Assembly: GCA_018060305.1 (NCBI GenBank)
Contig: JAGOWF010000058.1
Coordinates: 1 to 12,053, forward strand
Reading direction: 5' to 3'
Source of the DNA: Pyrinomonadaceae bacterium
GTDB lineage: Bacteria; Acidobacteriota; Blastocatellia; Pyrinomonadales; Pyrinomonadaceae
Length of the DNA: 12,053 nt
Made by a program: the position numbers and the translations under genes. A model generated the notes under the pieces. It made no database searches. It worked only from the letters and a program-made list of their open reading frames with translations, and had not been told where the DNA came from. This document shows, in pieces, positions 7,164-12,053 of the stretch. Positions within the stretch are counted from its first letter, which is position 1. Each line of letters starts with the position of its first letter.

Positions 7164-8051
7164 ATGAAACGTTTCGTCGCGGTCGTACTTCTTGCACTTG
7201 CCGGAGTTGCCTCAGCACAATCAGACGACGAGGTCATTCGGGTAGATTCCTCTATCGTTGTTGTTAACGCCTCAATTACGGACCGCCTGGGCAACCCAGC
7301 AATTGGGCTTGCACGACCCTACTTTCGGGTCTTTGAGGACGGCGTCGAACAGTCGATCGATACGTTCAGCGCGGAGGAAACGCCTTTTGCCGCAGTGGTT
7401 CTCATTGACACGTCGGGGAGCATGGAAAGCCGGCTAAGCGTCGCCCGCTCAGCGGCGATAGAGTTCCTCTATGGGCTTCGCCGCGACGACAACTGTTCTG
7501 TTCAACAGTTCAATTCTAAGGTTGAGTTGGTGCAGGAGTTTTCTAATAGCCGCGACATCCGCGAACGCATTTTCGACATTAAAGCGAAAGGGATGACCGT
7601 CCTGAATGATGCGATCTTTATGGCCGCGAAAACGCTCGAGGGCCGCCCCGAAAAGCGGAGAGCGATCGTCGTTCTCTCAGACGGAGAAGACACGATGAGC
7701 CGCCGAAGTGCCGCAAAGGCCCTTGACGCCGCCCTTGCCGCCGATGCAAATATCTATACGGTCGATATGGCAGGGCTGGAGGCCGGAACACAGAGCGGTC
7801 GAATCCAGAATCAGGCTGCCTTGAAGCGCTTCGCTGAAAAGACAGGAGGCCGATTTATCGCGACGCCTAACGGTATCGCGATGCGCGATGCCCTTAGAGA
7901 TATCGTTCGAGAGCTCGGGGGGCAGTACACGGTTACGTATCAGTCAAAGAATCCTGTCAGGGATGGAAAGTGGCGTTCCATCGAGGTTCGCGTCTCGAAG
8001 CCGAACCTGACCATCCGCACGCGGAAAGGGTACAATGCCCCGAAACAATAG
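7164..8051 (+). CDS. Secreted VWA-domain (MIDAS) protein, acidobacterial VWFA-related type
   Basis: A 295-residue exported protein. Signal peptide at 1-18 (hydrophobic core, VASA before Gln19). Residues 30-70 (VVVNASITDRLGNPAIGL, then YFRVFEDGVEQ) form the beta-rich N-terminal segment that precedes the VWA fold in the acidobacterial VWFA-related family. The VWA domain covers about 75-260 and has an intact metal-ion-dependent adhesion site: DTSGS at 82-86, Thr145 in GMTVLND, and Asp173 in LSDGED. A C-terminal strand-rich tail (YTVTYQ onward) ends in a basic segment. Such proteins bind other proteins through a divalent metal, but the partner is unknown. It is third in a row of secreted proteins on one strand and likely shares their transcript. 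It converges with ddl, with only 17 bases between the stop codons. Confidence 0.92.
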   Translation: MKRFVAVVLLALAGVASAQSDDEVIRVDSSIVVVNASITDRLGNPAIGLARPYFRVFEDGVEQSIDTFSAEETPFAAVVLIDTSGSMESRLSVARSAAIEFLYGLRRDDNCSVQQFNSKVELVQEFSNSRDIRERIFDIKAKGMTVLNDAIFMAAKTLEGRPEKRRAIVVLSDGEDTMSRRSAAKALDAALAADANIYTVDMAGLEAGTQSGRIQNQAALKRFAEKTGGRFIATPNGIAMRDALRDIVRELGGQYTVTYQSKNPVRDGKWRSIEVRVSKPNLTIRTRKGYNAPKQ

Positions 8052-8068
8052 ATCGGTTTCACGAGCGA

Positions 8069-9190
8069 TCATCTGCTGATCCGGTTACGGCTTTTGTCGG
8101 CGTGCCGCGCGATGGCGAGGTCGATCAACTCGTCGATCACCTCAGTGAACTGTTTACCGCTTCCGGCCCACATTTTTGGGAAGCCCGAAGCGTCGGTAAG
8201 CCCGGGCATCGTGTTGATCTCGTTGACAAGAAGAGCACCGTTGTCCGTCCGCAGGAAGAAATCTACGCGTGCCAGGCCCGAACCGTCGATGGCCTTAAAC
8301 GCCGTCACCGCCATCTGACGGATCTTTGCCGATAGTTCATCCGAGACCGGAGCCGGCACGACAAACTCATTATTGCCGGTTGCCGAGTATTTTTCGGTAT
8401 AGTCGAGAAACGCTTTTGACTCGTCCCTGATCAGGTATTCGCCCGGCAAGCTAGCCGTCGGAGCATCATTGCCCATGACGGCACATTCGATCTCGCGCAT
8501 TTCGAGGCCTTCCTCAACGATGATCTTACGGTCATAGTCCGCTGCAAGCGCGATGGCGTCAGCCAGGCTCTCACGATCCGTCGCCTTTGACACGCCAACT
8601 GAAGAACCGAGATTTGCGGGCTTGACGAAACATGGGAATCCGAGCTTCGTCTCAACCAGTGACAGCGTCGCCTCGCGATTGGCCGACCATTCATCGCGAA
8701 GAAACCAGACATAATCGCAGATCGGCAGCCCAGCATCCCGAAATAGCGTCTTCATGAACGCCTTGTCCATTCCGGTCGAACTCGCCAGCACGCCACAGCC
8801 GACATAGGGGATGCCTGCCATCTCAAAAAGCCCCTGGATCGTTCCGTCCTCACCGAATGTGCCGTGAAGGACCGGAAAGATGACGTCAAGTGGAAGCGTT
8901 TCCCCTGAGCCGCCGAGGGTCGTCAATCCCTGTGGAGAAGTATCTCCCGTCAATGCTATCGACGAGTCAGCAGGCTCACCCATCGTTTCCCTAAACTTTT
9001 CCTGCGCACTTTGGGGGAACATCCTGAGTGAGTCCGCAGGGCTCAGCCACCGGCCATCTTCAGTAATGCCGACCGGCACGATCAGATACCGAGCCGGATC
9101 GACATTCTCGATTACCGTCGTTGCCGATCTGATTGCGATCTCGTGTTCGCCCGACCGGCCGCCAAAGAGTACGCCCAAGCGTCTTTTCAT
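8069..9190 (-). CDS. ddl: D-alanine--D-alanine ligase
   Basis: Cytosolic ATP-grasp enzyme making D-Ala-D-Ala for peptidoglycan precursors. Counted from the ATG at 9190 (373 residues), it has LFGGRSGEHE (8-17), HGTFGEDG (109-116), the ATP-binding KPANLGSSVG (190-199), the omega-loop EKYS with Lys267-Tyr268, and NEINTMPG (323-330). The Lys-Tyr pair is that of D-Ala-D-Ala ligases, not the Lys-Gly pair of VanA-type D-Ala-D-Lac enzymes, so normal vancomycin-sensitive termini are expected. After NEINTMPG the family's usual Phe is Leu, a minor change. A longer frame begins at 9295 but would overlap arginase by about 100 bases and adds no family residues. The start is 4 bases after the arginase stop, making it the last gene of the rpoN-hpf-rapZ row. 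Confidence 0.96.
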   Translation of the reverse strand: MKRRLGVLFGGRSGEHEIAIRSATTVIENVDPARYLIVPVGITEDGRWLSPADSLRMFPQSAQEKFRETMGEPADSSIALTGDTSPQGLTTLGGSGETLPLDVIFPVLHGTFGEDGTIQGLFEMAGIPYVGCGVLASSTGMDKAFMKTLFRDAGLPICDYVWFLRDEWSANREATLSLVETKLGFPCFVKPANLGSSVGVSKATDRESLADAIALAADYDRKIIVEEGLEMREIECAVMGNDAPTASLPGEYLIRDESKAFLDYTEKYSATGNNEFVVPAPVSDELSAKIRQMAVTAFKAIDGSGLARVDFFLRTDNGALLVNEINTMPGLTDASGFPKMWAGSGKQFTEVIDELIDLAIARHADKSRNRISR

Positions 9191-9194
9191 AGTT

Positions 9195-10127
9195 CTACAA
9201 AATAGTCTTTCCAAGCGCCGAGAGGATAAGCTCGCAGCCCAATTCGACGGTAATATTCGACTGATCCAACAACGGATTGACCTCAACGATCTCAAACGAG
9301 ACCATGCCGCCGTCGGCCGCGATCATTTCGAGGGCGAGATGTGCCTCGCGGTAGGTGGTTCCACCTCGAACAAGAGTCCCGGACCCGGGTGCAAACCGCG
9401 GGTCGATCATATCGACGTCAAACGTGACCGCATATCCGCCCGGTGCCTGCGAAGCGATAGCGATCGCATCCTCAACAACCGCGGCCATGCCACGCTTGTC
9501 GATATCGCTCATCGTAAAGAACTGCTGACGAATGCCAAGCCCTTCGATCAGCGCCCGTTCGCCCGGATCCACGTCGCGGGCTCCGATGTGAGCAATGTAT
9601 CGAGGGTTGAGCTTTGGCGACCAGCCGAGAAGACCCGTTAGCTGGTCATTTCCATGCCCTAAAAGGGTCGCAAGCGGCATGCCATGGATGTTTCCCGACG
9701 GCGAACTTTCCGGTGTATTGATGTCGGCATGTGCATCCAACCATATCAAGCCGACTTCGCCCTTTGCTTCGCGAAAATGGGTTGCGATGGCCGAGAACGT
9801 GGGGATAGCGATCGCATGGTCACCGCCGAGGATCACCGGAAACTCATCCGCCGCAAGCGCCTTCGATAGACGATCGACGATATTAGCACTGGATGCAAGC
9901 ATTTCGGCTAAGTGCTTAGGATTCTCCCCATCGCCGTTGCTTGTCGGTTGGACGATCGGCACATCGCCGTGGTCAAAGACCTTGAATCCGAGTCCCCGGA
10001 TGTGCTCAGAAAGACTCAGTCCGCGAAAACGCGTCAGCCGCATCGCGTTAACGCCAAGTTCGCTGCCGGTCTGTCCGGCCCCGAAGCCTAGCGGAATGCC
10101 AAGGATCCCAACTTTCTCAAACTTCAT
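9195..10127 (-). CDS. rocF: Arginase
   Basis: Hydrolyses L-arginine to ornithine and urea with a binuclear manganese centre in the cytosol. All six metal ligands are present in a 310-residue protein: His104 (GGDHA), Asp131, His133 and Asp135 (WLDAHAD), and Asp237 and Asp239 (TFDVDMIDP). Arginine-contact residues typical of arginase, not agmatinase, are also there: INTPESSPSGNIHG at 136-149 and Glu282 in VEVNP near the C-terminus. The N-terminal block reads GAGQTGSELGVNAMR instead of the more common G.RRGVDMGP.A.R, a mild divergence. It begins 6 bases after the EIIA gene and ends 4 bases before ddl, so it belongs to the same operon. Its place beside rpoN fits a nitrogen-metabolism theme, but that link is inferred. 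Confidence 0.94.
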   Translation of the reverse strand: MKFEKVGILGIPLGFGAGQTGSELGVNAMRLTRFRGLSLSEHIRGLGFKVFDHGDVPIVQPTSNGDGENPKHLAEMLASSANIVDRLSKALAADEFPVILGGDHAIAIPTFSAIATHFREAKGEVGLIWLDAHADINTPESSPSGNIHGMPLATLLGHGNDQLTGLLGWSPKLNPRYIAHIGARDVDPGERALIEGLGIRQQFFTMSDIDKRGMAAVVEDAIAIASQAPGGYAVTFDVDMIDPRFAPGSGTLVRGGTTYREAHLALEMIAADGGMVSFEIVEVNPLLDQSNITVELGCELILSALGKTIL

Positions 10128-10133
10128 CGCTGC

Positions 10134-10559
10134 TTATGCGTCCTTTCGTAACTTTTGTGGCTCGAGCAGTTCCGCAGCCCGATAGATCGCGTCCTTCCCC
10201 TCCTCGACGAGTTTTTGTGCGAATTCGATCAGGCTAAGGTCGTCTTCAACTGCGGCCGCTTTGACCACCATCGGCAGGCTCGCACCCGTGACGATCTCGA
10301 CCTCGCCCGGCTTGAGAAACATAGCCGCGATGTTGGTCGGCGTCCCTCCGAACATATCCGTCAGCAGGACAGTTCCCTTGCCCTGAGAAACGTCTTCGAT
10401 CGCACGTGCGATCTCGCTCTTACACGTCTCAACGTCGTCGTGCCAATCTATCGACACAGCCTTGATATGCGTCTGTTCCCCGACGACGGTTTCTGCCGCT
10501 GACAGCAGTTCGTTAGCCAACTGCCCGTGCGAGATCACAACTGTTCCGATCCTGCTCAT
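10134..10559 (-). CDS. PTS system mannose-type EIIA domain protein
   Basis: A 141-residue free-standing EIIA of the mannose (ManX/EIIA-Man) fold. In this fold a histidine is phosphorylated by HPr and passes phosphate to EIIB. The site is His11 in VVISHG near the N-terminus, and TDMFGGTP at 67-74 is the second conserved loop of the active site. No EIIB, EIIC, EIID, HPr or EI gene is next to it: the following genes are arginase and ddl. It may therefore serve in regulation and not in sugar uptake, as is thought for incomplete PTS chains encoded near rpoN and rapZ in other bacteria. The start is supported by GAGGT 8 bases upstream that overlaps the rapZ stop codon. The stand-alone regulatory role is inference; the family call is firm. 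Confidence 0.93.
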   Translation of the reverse strand: MSRIGTVVISHGQLANELLSAAETVVGEQTHIKAVSIDWHDDVETCKSEIARAIEDVSQGKGTVLLTDMFGGTPTNIAAMFLKPGEVEIVTGASLPMVVKAAAVEDDLSLIEFAQKLVEEGKDAIYRAAELLEPQKLRKDA

Positions 10560-10567
10560 TTTCTTTT

Positions 10568-10572
10568 ACCTC
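10568..10572 (-). promoter_or_regulatory. Ribosome binding site of the EIIA gene overlapping the rapZ stop
   Basis: GAGGT on the minus strand shares bases with the TGA of rapZ (TGAGGT) and lies 8 bases before the EIIA ATG. This suggests coupled translation of the two genes and fixes the EIIA start at 10559. Confidence 0.6.
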
Positions 10573-11473
10573 ACTTTCCCATGTCGCGATGGGTCACGGT
10601 AGTGTCGAAGCCGCGACCCTGCAACTCTTTCCCAACGCTGTTCGCCACCATCACTGAGCGATGCCGCCCGCCGGTACAGCCGATACCGATGGTCAGATAC
10701 GACTTGCCTTCACGCTGATATCGGGGGAGCAGATAAGCAAGCATATCGACAAATCGTGTGATCGTCTCGGTCACCTCGGGCTGCTCCAGCAGATAGCTGA
10801 CGATCTTGGGATCTTCGCCAGCTAACTCCTTCAAATCGGGTTGGAAGTACGGATTTGGAAGGTGCCGAACGTCGAATAACAGATCCAAGCCACGCGGGCC
10901 TCCGTACTTATGTCCAAAGCTGACCACCTCAACTTTCAGTGGCATCCCCTCATCCGACCCACTAAACTTCTGAACGATCAGGCTCCGGAGCGTATGGACA
11001 GTATGGTCAGACGTATCGATTATCAGATCGGCACGCGTTCTGATGTTATCAAGCGCCATTCGCTCGTCGCGGATAGCCGCTAGCAATCCTTTGCCCGTAT
11101 CGGCCGGATGCGGTCGGCGTGTCTCAGAAAAGCGCCGTTGCAGAACGTCGTCGGACGCTTCAAAAAACACCACGAAAGGTGCAAGTCCTTTGCGTTCAAG
11201 CTTTTCAAGTTCGGCCGCGAATTCCGACAGAAACTGTCGTTCTCTAATGTTGATGACCAGTGCGGCCTTTTCAATCGACGGATTTCTACGGTCGGCGGGC
11301 ACCAGCAATCTCCCAAAAGTCGAGAGCATCGTAAGCGGCAGGTTATCAACGCAAAAATAGCCAAGATCCTCAAGTGAATCCGTTGCCGAACTCATACCAG
11401 AACCGCTCAGTCCGGTAATGATGACCAGATCGGGCAGGGCCCGATTATCTTGTCCAGTCTTTGGCATCTTCAC
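10571..11473 (-). CDS. rapZ: RapZ (YvcJ/GlmR-group) nucleotide-binding RNase adaptor family protein with altered Walker A
   Basis: A 300-residue member of the RapZ/YvcJ family. In E. coli RapZ binds small RNAs GlmZ/GlmY and glucosamine-6-phosphate and so tunes amino-sugar supply for the envelope; in Bacillus the homologue YvcJ has a GTPase activity. The N-terminal P-loop reads GLSGSGMS at 21-28, with Met27 where the Walker A lysine is expected (codon ATG at 11395-11393). The rest of the family blocks look intact: LEDLGYFCVDNLP (34-46), FFEASDD (103-109), RFSETRRPHP (114-123), and the C-terminal SFGHKYG, FDVRHLPNPY and GCTGGRHRSV (265-274). The start is GTG at 11473, overlapping the hpf stop as GTGA; ATG at 11467 is the alternative. 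It sits in the conserved place after hpf. Confidence 0.93.
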   Translation of the reverse strand: MKMPKTGQDNRALPDLVIITGLSGSGMSSATDSLEDLGYFCVDNLPLTMLSTFGRLLVPADRRNPSIEKAALVINIRERQFLSEFAAELEKLERKGLAPFVVFFEASDDVLQRRFSETRRPHPADTGKGLLAAIRDERMALDNIRTRADLIIDTSDHTVHTLRSLIVQKFSGSDEGMPLKVEVVSFGHKYGGPRGLDLLFDVRHLPNPYFQPDLKELAGEDPKIVSYLLEQPEVTETITRFVDMLAYLLPRYQREGKSYLTIGIGCTGGRHRSVMVANSVGKELQGRGFDTTVTHRDMGK

Positions 11474-12000
11474 GAACGGACGAGGCCGTAGTTCCTATCC
11501 TTTCGACGGAAGATCACCGAGACGCTGCCGTCAGTTGAATCGCGAAACATCAAAACGGACTGCTCGTTGCCGTCAAGCTGCAGTGCCGCTTCCTCCGGCG
11601 ACATCGGCTTGGAGGCAAGACCTTTCATCTCTATGATCCGCGGAGCACGTGCAGACTTTTCCGCGGCCTCGCTGGGTGTTGATACGACCGCTGCCTTCGT
11701 CGCCTTATGCGATTTGTCGATTATCTTCTCCTTGAGCCTGCGAGCCTGCTTCTCGATCTTGCCGATCGTTTGAGAAAGCGACTGATACATATCGGCAATA
11801 CTCGAAGTCGCGGTAAGGACTTCATTGCGCCAACTGATCACAACTTCGGAGCGGTGGCGCCCTCTCTCAACCTCAATGATGACGTGCGCCTTAGCCGGCT
11901 TTCCGTCGAAGAGCGGACTTAGTCGCTCAAAATGCTCCTCGACGTGCTGACGCAGCGCCGGTGTTACCTCAATGTGACGGCCGGTAAATTCGATCTTCAT
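11470..12000 (-). CDS. hpf: Ribosome hibernation promoting factor, long form
   Basis: A 176-residue protein that stabilises inactive ribosomes. Residues 1-95 are the S30AE/HPF domain (MKIEFTGRHIEVTPALRQHV, then VIIEVERGRHRSEVVISW and a basic C-terminal helix), which binds the decoding centre of the 30S subunit. A lysine- and serine-rich linker covers about 96-122. Residues 123-176 are the long-form C-terminal domain (KPMSPEEAALQLD, VLMFRDSTDGSV and VIFRRKDRNYGL), which dimerises to join two 70S ribosomes into 100S particles. That makes it long HPF, not the short HPF of E. coli. Its ATG overlaps the rpoN stop (ATGA) and its own TGA overlaps the rapZ GTG, so three genes are translationally linked. 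GGGAGAG lies upstream in the rpoN tail. Confidence 0.95.
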   Translation of the reverse strand: MKIEFTGRHIEVTPALRQHVEEHFERLSPLFDGKPAKAHVIIEVERGRHRSEVVISWRNEVLTATSSIADMYQSLSQTIGKIEKQARRLKEKIIDKSHKATKAAVVSTPSEAAEKSARAPRIIEMKGLASKPMSPEEAALQLDGNEQSVLMFRDSTDGSVSVIFRRKDRNYGLVRS

Positions 12001-12053
12001 ATAATCGTTCTTCTCTCCCGCGAGCCGGGAATGTTCATCTGATCGCGATATTT
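11997..12053 (-). CDS. rpoN: RNA polymerase sigma-54 factor, last 18 codons (cut by window edge)
   Basis: Minus-strand frame open from the window edge to a TGA at 11999-11997. It reads KYRDQMNIPGSRERR plus three residues. This matches the extreme C-terminus of RpoN, where the RpoN box (ARRTVAKYRE) is followed by xLGIPSSxxRR; the window starts just after the box arginines. The stop overlaps the start of hpf in ATGA. The rpoN-hpf order is widely conserved, which supports the identification of so short a piece. Only the C-terminal tail is here, so nothing can be said about the activator-binding or core-binding regions. Confidence 0.8.
   Translation of the reverse strand, partial: KYRDQMNIPGSRERRTII

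Noticed and set aside
8051..8072. Small inverted repeat (GATCG...CGATC) between the VWA and ddl genes as a terminator
   Set aside because: Only a 5-base stem with a 10-base loop and no T-run; GATCG/CGATC words are very frequent throughout the window and arise from common codons.
9191..9295. Longer start for Ddl at 9295
   Set aside because: The family N-terminus begins at MKRRLGVLFGG (9190), and the extension would lie inside the arginase gene.
8880..9641. A 253-codon open frame on the plus strand across ddl and arginase
   Set aside because: It lies opposite two certain genes, has no recognisable domain and is rich in Ser/Arg/Pro, as expected from the complementary strand of GC-rich coding DNA.
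9595..10185. A 196-codon open frame on the plus strand opposite arginase
   Set aside because: Arginase on the other strand has all its catalytic residues; the opposite frame has low-complexity composition and no motif.
1..12053. Frequent GATC/CGATCG words as a possible special signal
   Set aside because: They occur mostly inside genes in codon-compatible frames (ATC, GAT, ATC-G) with no clustering that I could see; a count against codon-shuffled sequence would be needed to claim enrichment.
1..12053. Mobile elements, CRISPR, tRNA or integration sites
   Set aside because: No transposase-like frame, no regular direct repeats, no tRNA-like cloverleaf and no terminal inverted repeats were seen; gene content is housekeeping and envelope.

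Overview
The window looks like a chromosomal segment of an Acidobacteriota bacterium, most likely class Blastocatellia (Pyrinomonadaceae-like). This is inferred from three things: a VWFA-domain lipoprotein-like secreted protein with the N-terminal layout typical of acidobacterial 'VWFA-related' proteins, a short CPxC...YCLDDG zinc-ribbon membrane protein of a kind common in that group, and moderate GC content with ordinary Gram-negative envelope genes. No 16S or other phylogenetic marker is complete here, so the assignment is provisional. No mobile element, tRNA, rRNA or CRISPR array is visible, and coding density is high.

Region 1 (1-3085, all minus strand) is a glycolytic block read right to left: gap (GAPDH), a zinc-ribbon/transmembrane/BamE-like protein, pgk, then the first codons of a YitT-family membrane protein cut by the window edge. 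Spacing is tight (2 bp, 36 bp, 45 bp), which fits one transcript from a promoter in front of gap.

Region 2 (3086-3278) is the only gene-free stretch of note. At 193 bp it separates gap from the divergent tolC gene and carries a promoter candidate on each strand.

Region 3 (3279-8051, all plus strand) is an envelope block: a TolC-family outer-membrane efflux protein, a WaaE/KdtX-like family 2 glycosyltransferase, then three secreted proteins with signal peptides packed end to end. The first two of these are unrecognised; the third is a VWA/MIDAS protein.

Region 4 (8069-12053, all minus strand, convergent with region 3) is read right to left: the last 18 codons of rpoN (sigma-54), long-form hpf, rapZ, a mannose-type PTS EIIA protein, arginase and D-Ala-D-Ala ligase. 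Adjacent genes overlap by 3-4 bases or are 4-11 bases apart, so this looks like one translationally coupled operon. It resembles the conserved rpoN-hpf-(ptsN)-rapZ cluster of Proteobacteria, but EIIA-Man is present and no ptsN lies between hpf and arginase. It then runs into nitrogen (arginase) and peptidoglycan (Ddl) genes. The most notable sequence oddity is in RapZ: the Walker A lysine is replaced by methionine.

No clearly new defence or mobile system was found. The best leads are the RapZ Walker A change, the secreted unknown-unknown-VWA trio, and the zinc-ribbon/BamE-like gene between gap and pgk.
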